NCBI RefSeq assembly: GCF_013409625.1
Contig: NZ_JACCBF010000001.1
Span: 1,615,001 to 1,679,000 of the forward strand
DNA length: 64,000 nt
Direction: 5' to 3'
Origin: Nocardioides kongjuensis
Lineage (GTDB): Bacteria > Actinomycetota > Actinomycetes > Propionibacteriales > Nocardioidaceae
A program made the position numbers and the translations under genes. The notes under the pieces were generated by a model. That model was given only the letters and a program-made list of their open reading frames with translations, was not told the origin of the DNA and did no database searches. This document shows positions 14,006 through 22,217 of the stretch, one piece after another (position 1 is the stretch's first letter; every line of letters starts with the position of its first letter).

Positions 14006-16483
14006 TCAGCGTTGCACCGCTCCGGTCAGCTCCGCGGCACGGGCCACGGCGGCGTCGCGGGCGGCACCGGTCTCGGCCTCGGTCAGGGTGCGGTCCGGAG
14101 CCCGGAACCGCAACGCGAACGCGAGCGACTTCTTGCCCTCGTCGATCTGCTCACCGGTGTAGACGTCGAAGAGCCGGATCGACTCCAGCAGCTCGCCCGC
14201 GCCCTCGCGCAGTGCGGCCTCGACCGCCGCGACGGTGACGTCGGCGTCGACGACCAGCGCGACGTCCTCCTTGGCCAGCGGCATCGTCGAGAACTCCGGG
14301 CCCGGGACGACGTCGGTGGCGGCGGCCATCAGCGCGTCGAGGTCGAGCTCGACCGCGGCGCTGCGGGCCGGCAGGCCGTAGGCGCGGCACACGTTGGGGT
14401 GCAGCTCACCCGCGTGGCCGATCTCGACGCCGTCGATGCTGATCAGCGCGCAGCGACCGGGGTGCCACGGCATCCGGCCGGCCGAGGCGACCTGGACCGT
14501 CACGCCGAGGTCGGCGGCGAGGCGTCGTACGACGGCCAGCGCGTCGGTCCAGCCGGCGTCGGTGCCGGCACCCCACCAGCCGGCCCGGCGCCGCTCGCCC
14601 GCGAGGACGACGGCGAGGTGCTGGGGCTGGACGGGCAGGGCCTCGACCAGCTTCTCCAGCTCGGCCTCGGACGGCCTGGTGTGCACGCCGTAGATCGGCG
14701 CCGGGCCGTTGTCGGCGGGGAACGCGACGGTGCCCGTCTCGAACAGCGCGACGCCGGGCGCACCGCGACCGACGTTGCGCGCGGCCGCCTCGAGCAGGCC
14801 GGGCAGCAGCGTGGTCGTGTAGGCCGGCTCCTCGCTGGACAGCGGGTTGGCCAGGCCGACGGTGGCGCGCAGCGGGTCGTCGGCGGGCAGGCCGAGCTTG
14901 TCGAAGGTCGCCTCGCCGACGAACGGGAAGCTGACCACCTCGACGAGCCCCGCACCGGCGAGGGTGCGACCGATCCGGCGGCGCAACCGCTGGGTGCGGG
15001 TCAGGCCGCGCCCGGTCGCCCGACGCGGGAGCACGCTCGGCACCTGGTCGTAGCCGACGATCCGGACGACCTCCTCGACGAGGTCGTAGGGGTCGTTGAT
15101 GTCGGGACGCCAGGTCGGCGGGACGACCTCGATGGTCTCGGCGTCCTGCTCGGTGACCGTCGCGCCGATGGCGCGGAGGTTCTCGACCGTGGTCATCGCG
15201 GTGATGTCGATGCCGCTGAGCCGGGCGGGCAGGTCGGTGGCGATGGTGATCGCCGGCCGCTCGGGCGCGGTGCCGACCAGGGTGTAGCCGGGCTCGGCGG
15301 TCGCACCGCCGTGCTCGACGAGCAGCTCGACCACACGGTCGGCGGCGATGCCGGGCAGCAGCGGGTCGACGCCGCGCTCGTTGCGCTTGCCGGCCTCGGA
15401 GGTCAGCTTGTGGCGCTTGCCGGTGCGGAACATCGAGACGGCGTCCCAGTGGGCGGCCTCGACGAGGATGCGCGTGGTGGTCTCCGACATCTCGGTGGTC
15501 GCCCCGCCCATCACGCCGGCCAGGCCGATCGGGCCGGAGTCGTCGGTGATGACGAGGTCCTCGGTGGAGAGCTCGCGCACGGCGCCGTCGAGCGTGGTGA
15601 GCCTCTCGCCCTCCCGGGCCCGGCGGACGCCGAGGGCTCCCGCGACCTTGTCGGCGTCGTACCCGTGGATCGGCTGGCCGAGCTCGAGCATGACGTAGTT
15701 GGTCACGTCGACGGCCAGTGAGATCGAGCGCATGCCGGCCTGCTCGACGCGGCGCTTGATGAACTCCGGCGTCGGGGCGGCCGGGTCGAGACCGCTGACG
15801 AGGCGGGCCGCGAAGACCGGGCAGCCGGCCGGGTCGTCGACGACGACCTCCCACGCCTTGCCGTCGACGTCGGGCAGCTCGCGCTCGGCCGGGTCGGCGA
15901 ACGGGACGTCGAAGCCGAGCGCCGCCTCGCGGGCGACGCCACGCAGGGAGAGCGCGTAGGCGCGGTCCGGGTTGATCTCGAACTCGATGACCTCGTCGTC
16001 GAGGCCGAGCAGCGCGAACACGTCGTCGCCGGGCTGACCGGCGTCGGGCGGCAGCACGATGATGCCGTCGTGGTCCTCGCCGATGCCGAGCTCACGGGCC
16101 GAGCAGATCATCCCGGCCGAGACGTGGCCGTAGGTCTTGCGCGCGGAGATCTCGAAGCCACCGGGCAGCACGGCGCCCGGGAGCACGACGACGACGAGGT
16201 CGCCGGGACCGAAGTTGTGGGCTCCGCAGATGATGCCCTGGGGCTCGCCCGTGCCGTTGGCGTCACCGACGTCGACGGTGCACCAGTTGATGACCTTGCC
16301 GTTCTTCTGCGGCTCCTTGTCCTGGGTGAGGACACGGCCGATGACGAGCGGACCGGTGATGTCGGCGCCCTCGATGGCCTCGAGCTTGAGACCGAGCGCG
16401 GTGAGCCGGTCGGTCAGCACCTCGGTGGTGACCGACTCGGGCAGGTCGACGAGCTCCCGGATCCAGGAGACGGGGGCCTTCAT
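14006..16483 (-). CDS. pheT: Phenylalanine-tRNA ligase beta subunit
   Basis: 825 residues, standard bacterial length. Starts MKAPVSWIRELVDLP; an OB-type tRNA-binding domain (roughly residues 40-150, with GAHNFGPGDLVVV) is followed by the B3/B4 editing region, B5 and the C-terminal FDX-ACB anticodon-binding domain (LFDVYTGEQIDEGKKSLAF). Forms the alpha2-beta2 enzyme with PheS, whose stop is one base upstream of this ATG. A CTG that might start the SARP gene overlaps its stop. Confidence 0.97.
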   Translation of the reverse strand: MKAPVSWIRELVDLPESVTTEVLTDRLTALGLKLEAIEGADITGPLVIGRVLTQDKEPQKNGKVINWCTVDVGDANGTGEPQGIICGAHNFGPGDLVVVVLPGAVLPGGFEISARKTYGHVSAGMICSARELGIGEDHDGIIVLPPDAGQPGDDVFALLGLDDEVIEFEINPDRAYALSLRGVAREAALGFDVPFADPAERELPDVDGKAWEVVVDDPAGCPVFAARLVSGLDPAAPTPEFIKRRVEQAGMRSISLAVDVTNYVMLELGQPIHGYDADKVAGALGVRRAREGERLTTLDGAVRELSTEDLVITDDSGPIGLAGVMGGATTEMSETTTRILVEAAHWDAVSMFRTGKRHKLTSEAGKRNERGVDPLLPGIAADRVVELLVEHGGATAEPGYTLVGTAPERPAITIATDLPARLSGIDITAMTTVENLRAIGATVTEQDAETIEVVPPTWRPDINDPYDLVEEVVRIVGYDQVPSVLPRRATGRGLTRTQRLRRRIGRTLAGAGLVEVVSFPFVGEATFDKLGLPADDPLRATVGLANPLSSEEPAYTTTLLPGLLEAAARNVGRGAPGVALFETGTVAFPADNGPAPIYGVHTRPSEAELEKLVEALPVQPQHLAVVLAGERRRAGWWGAGTDAGWTDALAVVRRLAADLGVTVQVASAGRMPWHPGRCALISIDGVEIGHAGELHPNVCRAYGLPARSAAVELDLDALMAAATDVVPGPEFSTMPLAKEDVALVVDADVTVAAVEAALREGAGELLESIRLFDVYTGEQIDEGKKSLAFALRFRAPDRTLTEAETGAARDAAVARAAELTGAVQR

Positions 16484-16484
16484 G

Positions 16485-17582
16485 TCAGAGCTCGCTTCCG
16501 AATGCGGTGGTGAAGCGCACGTCGCCCTCGAACAGGGTGCGCAGGTCCTCGAGGCCGTGCCGGAACATCAGGGTCCGGTCGATGCCCATGCCGAACGCGA
16601 ACCCGGAGTAGCGCTCCGAGTCGACGCCGCAGGCCTGGAGCACGCGCGGGTTGACGATGCCGCAGCCGCCCCACTCGATCCAGCCCTCGCCCCGACAGGT
16701 GCGGCACTGGTCGGAGTCGACGCCACGGCACACGAAGCACACGAGGTCGACCTCGGCGGACGGCTCGGTGAAGGGGAAGTACGACGGCCGGAAGCGCGTC
16801 GTGATGCCCTCGCCGAACATCTGCGTCGCGAAATGGTCGAGGGTGCCCTTGAGGTGCGCCATCGAGATGCCCTCGTCGATGGCGAGGCCCTCGACCTGGT
16901 GGAACATCGGCGAGTGGGTGGCGTCGTACTCGTCGGTGCGGAAGACCCGACCGGGGCACACGACGTAGATCGGGGGCGTGCGGGTCAGCATGGTGCGGGC
17001 CTGGACCGGGCTCGTGTGGGTGCGCAGCACGACGTGGTTGTCGGCCGGCTCGGTCCAGAAGGTGTCCTGCATCGTGCGGGCCGGGTGGTCCGGACCCAGG
17101 TTGAGGGCGTCGAAGTTGAGCCACTCGGCCTCGATGACCGGCCCCTCGGCGACCTCCCAGCCCATCGCGACGAAGATGTCGGCGATCAGCTCGGCGCCGG
17201 TGGTCAGCGGGTGGCGGCCGCCGAGCGGGAGCTCGTCGGTCGGCAGCGTCACGTCGACGGCCTCCTCGACGAGGATCCGCGCCTCGTGCTCGGCCTCCAG
17301 CACCTCCTGCCGCGCGGCGAGCGCCTTGCTCACGGCGCCGCGGGCCTGACCGACGCGCTGGCCGGCCTCCTTGCGGGCCTGGGGAGGCAGTGCACCGATC
17401 TCGCGGTTGGCGAGGGCGAGCGGCGAGCGGTCGCCGGCGTGCTCGGTGCGCACCGCCTTGAGCTGCTCCAGGTCGGTGGCGGCGGCGATCGCGGCCAGGG
17501 CGGCGTCGCGCGCCGCTTCGAGCTCGGCAGGGCTCACGGCGGCGACCTCCACGGGGTCGTAGTCAGTGTTCGGGCCAGACAT
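16485..17582 (-). CDS. pheS: Phenylalanine-tRNA ligase alpha subunit
   Basis: Catalytic subunit, 365 residues. Motif 2 is around [20 protein letters not shown] and motif 3 is [12 protein letters not shown]. An N-terminal helical arm binds tRNA. A cysteine-rich insert ([21 protein letters not shown]) with two CxxC pairs could bind zinc; similar inserts occur in actinobacterial PheS. A TAGACT hexamer lies nine bases before the ATG, so the transcript probably has little or no leader. The preceding 49 bases to the DinB gene stop show nothing else. Confidence 0.97.
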   Translation of the reverse strand: MSGPNTDYDPVEVAAVSPAELEAARDAALAAIAAATDLEQLKAVRTEHAGDRSPLALANREIGALPPQARKEAGQRVGQARGAVSKALAARQEVLEAEHEARILVEEAVDVTLPTDELPLGGRHPLTTGAELIADIFVAMGWEVAEGPVIEAEWLNFDALNLGPDHPARTMQDTFWTEPADNHVVLRTHTSPVQARTMLTRTPPIYVVCPGRVFRTDEYDATHSPMFHQVEGLAIDEGISMAHLKGTLDHFATQMFGEGITTRFRPSYFPFTEPSAEVDLVCFVCRGVDSDQCRTCRGEGWIEWGGCGIVNPRVLQACGVDSERYSGFAFGMGIDRTLMFRHGLEDLRTLFEGDVRFTTAFGSEL

Positions 17583-17631
17583 ATCGGCGCCAGTCTAGGA
17601 ACCCGGGCCGCTCCCCCGCGAACCGGTATTG

Positions 17632-18228
17632 CTACGTGGGGAACTGCTCGGCGATCGCGGTCAGCCGGGCGACGTACGACGGCCAGTCGACGCCGTCCGG
17701 GACGTTGGTCACCGCCGGGCGCAGACCGGCGGCTCCGTCGAGCTGCTCGCGGAGTATGTCGAGCTGGCCGGCGTGCCGGTGGAGGTCGCACAGGACGTGG
17801 ACGGCGATGTGCTGCAGCGTGGTCTGCGCGCCCTCCTCGGGCCACCACGGCACCCGGCCCGGAGCGTCGAGGGGCAGCTGCGCCAGGGCCGCGTCGGCGA
17901 ACGCGCCGACGCGGCCGTAGAACGCGATCAGGTCCGCGGCCGGGATCGTGGCGGGGACGGTCCAGTCGGCCTGCGGATCGGAGTCGTAGGCGTCCAGCGG
18001 GATCACCGCGGGGTGGTCGGGCTCCGGCCAGACCCGGCCGAAGGTCGGGCCGAAGTAGCCGATCTCGACGTTGGCGCAGTGCAGCACCGTGCCCAGGAAG
18101 GAGGTGCCGGTGGGAGTGCGCGGCAGCCGCAGCTGCCGCTCCTCCAGGCCCTCGAGCTTCCAGAGCAGCGCCTCGCGCGCGGCCCCGAGGTAGCGGCGGA
18201 GCACGTCGCCGTGGTCGGCCTCGGTCAT
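17632..18228 (-). CDS. DinB/DUF664-family protein
   Basis: A 198-residue four-helix-bundle protein of the DinB superfamily. The region LQHIAVHVLCDLHRHAGQLD carries the histidines that bind a divalent metal in this fold, and an upstream His lies in TVLHCANVEIGYFG. Actinobacterial members are often mycothiol-dependent transferases, but the sequence alone does not name a substrate. ATG at 18226-18228 lies four bases after the histidine-kinase stop, so it is probably co-transcribed with it; a longer open frame to 18282 is coding shadow. Confidence 0.85.
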   Translation of the reverse strand: MTEADHGDVLRRYLGAAREALLWKLEGLEERQLRLPRTPTGTSFLGTVLHCANVEIGYFGPTFGRVWPEPDHPAVIPLDAYDSDPQADWTVPATIPAADLIAFYGRVGAFADAALAQLPLDAPGRVPWWPEEGAQTTLQHIAVHVLCDLHRHAGQLDILREQLDGAAGLRPAVTNVPDGVDWPSYVARLTAIAEQFPT

Positions 18229-18232
18229 GGGG

Positions 18233-19267
18233 TCATGCTGCCACGGACCGCGCGACCGGCCAGGTCGTGGTGATCCGCGCACCGCCGCCGGGGCGGTCGT
18301 CGACCACGATGGTGCCGCCGTGGGCCCGGACCAGGCCGCGGACGATGTAGAGGCCGAGGCCGGAGCCGCCGCCGGTGCCCTCGGTCCAGAACTTCGTGAA
18401 GATCCGCTGGCGCAGCTCGGGGGCGATCCCGTTGCCCTCGTCGGCGACGGTGACGGCGAGGTGGTCGTCGTCCTCGCGCCAGCGGCCGACGTGGACGCGG
18501 ACGGTGCCGCTGCCGTGGCGCACGGCGTTCTCGACGACGTTGGTGAGCACCTGCATCACCTTGTCGGGGTCAGCGTCGACCGGTGGGAGGTCGGGCTCGA
18601 CCTCGAGCTCGATCGGGGTCGAGGTGACCACGGTGATCGACTGGTGGACCAGCTCGGCCTTGCGTCCCAGGTCCGTGGGACGCCGGTGCAGCTGGAGCCG
18701 GCCGGTGTCGATCCGCGCGACGTCGAGCAGCTCGGTGATCAGCCGACTGAGCCGGTCGGCGTCGGCGCTCGCCGTGGTGAGCATGAGTCGCTTCTGCTCG
18801 TCGCTGAGCTTGTCCCAGCGGTTGAGGAGGGCCTGCACGAAGCCCTTGACGCCGGTGAGCGGGGAGCGCAGCTCGTGGGCGAGGGTGGCGACGAGGTCGG
18901 ACCGGTCGCGGTCGAGACGGGCCCGGCCCCGGCCGGAGCGCAGGTCGACGGCCACCGCGGTGACCGGGCCGTTGCGCACCTCGCGGTGCAGCCGCGCGGT
19001 GACCAGGACCTCCGTGCCGTCGGGCAGCAGCCAGGACTGCTCGGGAATCCCGCTGCGCGTCGAGAGCCCGCGGTACGGCGCGTTCGCGTCGGTCCAGGTC
19101 TGGGCGTCGTGGTCGGTGAGCGCGAGGACCTCGGCGAACGGACGTCCGAGGGCCTCCGACGGGTCGACGCCGAGCATCGCGGCCGCGACCGCGTTGACCG
19201 CGCTCACCGTGCCGTCGGCGTCGGCCAGGACGACGCCGTCCGGCAGGAGGTCGAGGGGGTCGGTCAC
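18233..19267 (-). CDS. Soluble PAS-domain sensor histidine kinase
   Basis: 344 residues with no membrane segment. Residues 1-110 form a PAS-like sensor. The H-box ATLAHELRSPLTGVKG has H131 as phosphoacceptor. The N-box VLTNVVENAVRHG, G1 VADEGNGIAPE, F-box IFTKFWTEG and G2 GGSGLGLYIVRGL are all intact, so it should be active. No response regulator is nearby, making it an orphan kinase. GTG at 19265-19267 overlaps the methyltransferase stop (GTGA). The link of this kinase to the infC-rplT-pheST block recurs in actinobacteria (recalled). Confidence 0.92.
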   Translation of the reverse strand: MTDPLDLLPDGVVLADADGTVSAVNAVAAAMLGVDPSEALGRPFAEVLALTDHDAQTWTDANAPYRGLSTRSGIPEQSWLLPDGTEVLVTARLHREVRNGPVTAVAVDLRSGRGRARLDRDRSDLVATLAHELRSPLTGVKGFVQALLNRWDKLSDEQKRLMLTTASADADRLSRLITELLDVARIDTGRLQLHRRPTDLGRKAELVHQSITVVTSTPIELEVEPDLPPVDADPDKVMQVLTNVVENAVRHGSGTVRVHVGRWREDDDHLAVTVADEGNGIAPELRQRIFTKFWTEGTGGGSGLGLYIVRGLVRAHGGTIVVDDRPGGGARITTTWPVARSVAA

Positions 19268-20034
19268 GCCCTCATCATGGCGCGGGCACTGGCGTAGAGA
19301 CAGACCGCCGCGGCGGTGGCGAGGTTGAGCGACTCGGCTGCGCCGAGGATCGGGATGCTGACCCGGTGGTCGGCCAGCGCGGCGAGCTCCTCCGGCAGGC
19401 CCCAGGCCTCGTTGCCGAACAGCCACGCCGTGGGCCGCGCGAGCAGCTCGTCGGCGCCGAACAGGTCGACCTCTCCCCCGCCGTCGGCGGCGAGGACCGT
19501 GAGGCCGGCCGCCTGCGCCCGTCGGACGGCGGCCGCCGGGTCGCGCTCGACGACGACGGGCAGGTGGAACAGGCTGCCCACGCTCGCCCGGACCGTCTTC
19601 GGGTTGTAGGGGTCGACCGAGTCGCCGGCGAGCACGACCGCCTCGGCACCGGCCGCGTCGCTGGTGCGGATGACCGTGCCGGCGTTGCCGGGGTCGCGCA
19701 CGTCGGCGCAGATCGACAGGAGCCGCGGCGCGGGCGGCAGCTCGCCGTCGAGGAACCGGCACACGGCGACGAGGCCGGCCGGGTTGACGCTGTCGCTGAG
19801 GCCGCCCATGGCGCGGTCGTCGACCAGGGTGACGGCGGCGTCGCCGAGCAGGCCGGCGTACTGCTGGGCGGCGTCGGCGGTCGCGAAGACCTCGACGACG
19901 ACCCCGGCACCGAGGGCGCCTTCGACGGCCTTGGGGCCGTCGGCAAGGAAACACCGCCGCCCGGATCGCTCCGGACGGCGGTGCAGCTTGCGTGCTTCCT
20001 TGACGCGAGTGTTGCCCGCGGTCAGAGGAGTCAT
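19264..20034 (-). CDS. SpoU/TrmH-family RNA 2'-O-ribose methyltransferase
   Basis: 256-residue SPOUT enzyme using SAM to methylate a ribose in rRNA or tRNA. Motif 1 RDPGNAGTVIRTSDAAGA, motif 2 LFGNEAWGLP and motif 3 SLNLATAAAVCLY form the trefoil-knot site and are complete. The N-terminal part (residues 1-95) is the L30e-like substrate-binding domain. The ATG at 20032-20034 is two bases after the rplT stop, suggesting a 23S rRNA target and co-expression with ribosomal proteins. Confidence 0.92.
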   Translation of the reverse strand: MTPLTAGNTRVKEARKLHRRPERSGRRCFLADGPKAVEGALGAGVVVEVFATADAAQQYAGLLGDAAVTLVDDRAMGGLSDSVNPAGLVAVCRFLDGELPPAPRLLSICADVRDPGNAGTVIRTSDAAGAEAVVLAGDSVDPYNPKTVRASVGSLFHLPVVVERDPAAAVRRAQAAGLTVLAADGGGEVDLFGADELLARPTAWLFGNEAWGLPEELAALADHRVSIPILGAAESLNLATAAAVCLYASARAMMRA

Positions 20035-20036
20035 GC

Positions 20037-20423
20037 TCAGGCGGAGACCTTGGGCGCGTTGACGTCCTCGGGCAGCGCGGCCTTGGCCTGCGCGACGAGC
20101 GCGGCGAAGGCGGGGGCGTCGTTGACGGCGAGGTCGGCGAGGATCTTGCGGTCCACCTCGATGCCGGCCAGGTTGAGGCCCTGGATGAAGCGGTTGTAGG
20201 TCAGTCCCTCGGCGCGGGCAGCGGCGTTGATGCGCTGGATCCACAGGCGACGGAAGTTGCCCTTGTTCTTCTTGCGGTCGTTGTAGCTGTAGACCAGCGA
20301 GTGGGTGACCTGCTCCTTGGCCTTGCGGTACAGCCGCGAGCGCTGGCCGCGGTAGCCGCTGGCCCGGTCGAGGGTCGTACGACGCTTCTTCGCCGCGTTC
20401 ACTGCGCGCTTGACGCGTGCCAT
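20037..20423 (-). CDS. rplT: 50S ribosomal protein L20
   Basis: 128 residues, starting [20 protein letters not shown], with the L20 signature around [20 protein letters not shown] and [19 protein letters not shown]. Binds 23S rRNA early in large-subunit assembly. Third gene of the infC-rpmI-rplT operon. In other bacteria L20 represses this operon through its leader; the structured leader at 21401-21497 would be the place to look. Confidence 0.98.
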   Translation of the reverse strand: MARVKRAVNAAKKRRTTLDRASGYRGQRSRLYRKAKEQVTHSLVYSYNDRKKNKGNFRRLWIQRINAAARAEGLTYNRFIQGLNLAGIEVDRKILADLAVNDAPAFAALVAQAKAALPEDVNAPKVSA

Positions 20424-20465
20424 CTTCTTACTCCTTGTTGCTCAGGTTCAGGGGCGGACGGCCGG

Positions 20466-20660
20466 TCAGAGACCGAGCATCTTCTTCGCGCGCGGGACGT
20501 CGTTCTTGGCGACCTCGACCGTGCCGGTGAGGCGACGGGTGACCTTGGAGGCCTTCTTCTCGAGGTTGTGGCGCTTGCCGGCCTTCTCGCGAAGGATCTT
20601 GCCGCTGCCGGTCACCTTGAACCGCTTGCTGGCGCCGGAGTGCGTCTTGTTCTTGGGCAT
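20466..20660 (-). CDS. rpmI: 50S ribosomal protein L35
   Basis: 64 residues, starting [20 protein letters not shown], a near-universal L35 N-terminus, followed by a basic tail. Lies 31 bases after infC and 42 bases before rplT in the standard order. Confidence 0.98.
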   Translation of the reverse strand: MPKNKTHSGASKRFKVTGSGKILREKAGKRHNLEKKASKVTRRLTGTVEVAKNDVPRAKKMLGL

Positions 20661-20691
20661 CTGATGTGTCCGCTCTGTCTCTGAGTTCGTC

Positions 20692-21366
20692 TTACAGGTC
20701 GATGTCGGGGTCGAGCGCCTCGTTGGCGCGCTTGGCCTTCTTGGTGGTCGAGGGCTGCACCGCGGTCCGCTCGGCGTGCTCGGCGGCCTGCTCGGCGGCG
20801 CGCTCGGCAGCGGCCTCCTGCTTCGCGGCCTTGACCTCGAGCTTCGCCTCGGCCTTCTTCTTGTGCGGGCCCAGCACCATGACCATGTTGCGGCCGTCCT
20901 GCTTGGGGTTGGACTCGACGAAGCCCAGCTCCTGGACGTCCTCGGCCAGCTTCTGCAGCAGCCGGTAGCCCAGCTCGGGGCGGTGCTGCTCGCGGCCGCG
21001 GAACATGATCGTGATCTTGACCTTGTCGCCGGCCTTGAGGAAGCGAACGACGTGACCCTTCTTGGTCTCGTAGTCGTGCGCGTCGATCTTGGGCCGGAGC
21101 TTCATCTCCTTGATGATGACGTTGGTCTGGTTCCGTCGCGCCTCACGGGCCTTCTGGGCGTTCTCGTACTTGAACTTCCCGTAGTCCATGAGCTTGCAGA
21201 CGGGGGGCTTGCCCATCGGGGCGATCTCCACCAGGTCCAGGTCGGCCTCCTGCGCGAGCTTGAGGGCCTGGTCGGTGGGGACGATGCCGACGGTCTCGCC
21301 GTTGGGTCCCACGAGACGGACCTCGGGAACCCGGATCCGCTCGTTGATGCGCAGCTCGGTGCTGAT
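20692..21366 (-). CDS. infC: Translation initiation factor IF-3, ATC start
   Basis: 224 residues; prevents premature subunit joining and proof-reads start codons. The protein begins [16 protein letters not shown], the conserved actinobacterial IF-3 N-terminus. The only start placing this sequence correctly is ATC at 21364-21366, four bases after GGAGG. The first GTG (21310-21312) would remove the conserved N-terminus. Non-AUG starts in infC are classic (AUU in E. coli) and allow IF-3 to repress its own translation. The C-terminus has an acidic-basic extension ([20 protein letters not shown]). Confidence 0.95.
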   Translation of the reverse strand: MSTELRINERIRVPEVRLVGPNGETVGIVPTDQALKLAQEADLDLVEIAPMGKPPVCKLMDYGKFKYENAQKAREARRNQTNVIIKEMKLRPKIDAHDYETKKGHVVRFLKAGDKVKITIMFRGREQHRPELGYRLLQKLAEDVQELGFVESNPKQDGRNMVMVLGPHKKKAEAKLEVKAAKQEAAAERAAEQAAEHAERTAVQPSTTKKAKRANEALDPDIDL

Positions 21367-21400
21367 GTGTCCTCCAAACTAGGTGTGTCGGGAGGTCTTC

Positions 21401-21497
21401 AGCCCTGCAAATGAGAAGAGGCTCCCGCTGGTGCAAGCGGAAGCCAGTCATGGGCCCCGTGAGCCCGGTGTCGTCGTACGACGGCCCCGGCAGGGCT
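21401..21497 (-). promoter_or_regulatory. Structured infC leader with terminator-like attenuator
   Basis: On the minus strand a ten-pair stem (21436-21445 with 21420-21429, one G-U pair, loop 21430-21435) is followed by TCTTCTCATTTG, a U-rich tail, about 55 bases before infC. An outer eight-base pairing AGCCCTGC (21490-21497) with GCAGGGCT (21401-21408) encloses it, and overlaps the end of the U-rich tail. This looks like an attenuator, possibly responding to a ribosomal protein; the ligand is not evident. Confidence 0.55.
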
Positions 21498-21615
21498 TTC
21501 CACGGACCGGACCCGACGACCTGGTGGCCGCCTGGGTGGGAGACGATGGTGCTGGTCCCCGCTTGTGGATCCGTCATCCCCACTCGCGCAGGCATGACGG
21601 ATCGGTCAACGCCCG

Positions 21616-21621
21616 ATGCTA
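21616..21621 (-). promoter_or_regulatory. Candidate -10 element of the infC operon
   Basis: TAGCAT on the minus strand matches TAnnnT and lies in the AT-richest part of the infC upstream region, giving a leader of about 240 bases that includes the structured element at 21401-21497. No convincing -35 is seen at the usual spacing. Confidence 0.35.
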
Positions 21622-21642
21622 TCTCGTTTGTTCCGCGCAGTG

Positions 21643-22170
21643 CTAATCCGCGGTGCCCAGCCAGGCCCAGTCTCCGTCCTCGAGCCGGACGGGCGTCCAG
21701 CCGGAGGCGATCCGGTGCAGGTCGTCGTCGGCGAGGACGAAGGTGTGCGGGCCCGCGACGTCGACCACGAGCGCGTGGGCGCCCTCCTGGACGGCGGTCG
21801 CGGCGGCGAGGTGCGCGGCGACCGGGACCGGTCGCGCCTGCGGGTCCCAGGCGGCCAGGGCGGCGAGGTCGGTGAACGCGAGCAGAGCCAGCCGGCCGTC
21901 GGCGCCGGTCAGCAGCACCGCGGCCATGTCGCTCGACTTGTCGCGGGCCAGGCCGTCCTCGCCGACCTCGGCCTCGCCGAGGATCGCGACGACCGGGACG
22001 AGCAGCCGGGACGGGGCGAGGGCCGCCAGCGCCTCGGGGTACGCCGCCGTGCCGGCCGCGTGGGCCGCCAGCGCCGCGGCCAGTGCGGCGTCGGCGGTGC
22101 CGTCGTCGTCGACGTACTCCGAGCCCTGGAGGCGGCGGGCGTCGGGGCGCTCGTTCGGCGATGCGGTCAC
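21643..22170 (-). CDS. SseB-like domain protein
   Basis: 175 residues, Ala-rich, resembling the SseB N-terminal-domain proteins found beside infC-rplT in many actinobacteria. Visible strands include PSRLLVPVVAI, MAAVLLTGADGRLALLAFTDL and AHALVVDVAGPHTFVLADDDL. No catalytic motif. GTG start at 22168-22170 has an AAAGGA site eight bases upstream. Function unknown; SseB itself is linked to serine sensitivity in E. coli, which does not transfer safely. Confidence 0.75.
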   Translation of the reverse strand: MTASPNERPDARRLQGSEYVDDDGTADAALAAALAAHAAGTAAYPEALAALAPSRLLVPVVAILGEAEVGEDGLARDKSSDMAAVLLTGADGRLALLAFTDLAALAAWDPQARPVPVAAHLAAATAVQEGAHALVVDVAGPHTFVLADDDLHRIASGWTPVRLEDGDWAWLGTAD

Positions 22171-22217
22171 GTGGCCATCCTTTCACTCCGCCCTACCAGC
22201 CGTGGAACGATGACCCG

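Noticed and set aside
10203..14162. Long open frame of over 1300 codons on the plus strand
   Set aside because: It is antisense to the SARP and pheT genes, has low-complexity Arg/Gly/Asp-rich translation and no domain; a typical G+C-driven shadow.
21469..21480. CGTCGTACGACG palindrome as a protein operator
   Set aside because: It lies inside the infC transcript leader, and GTCGTACGAC-like words are frequent here; no regulator can be named.
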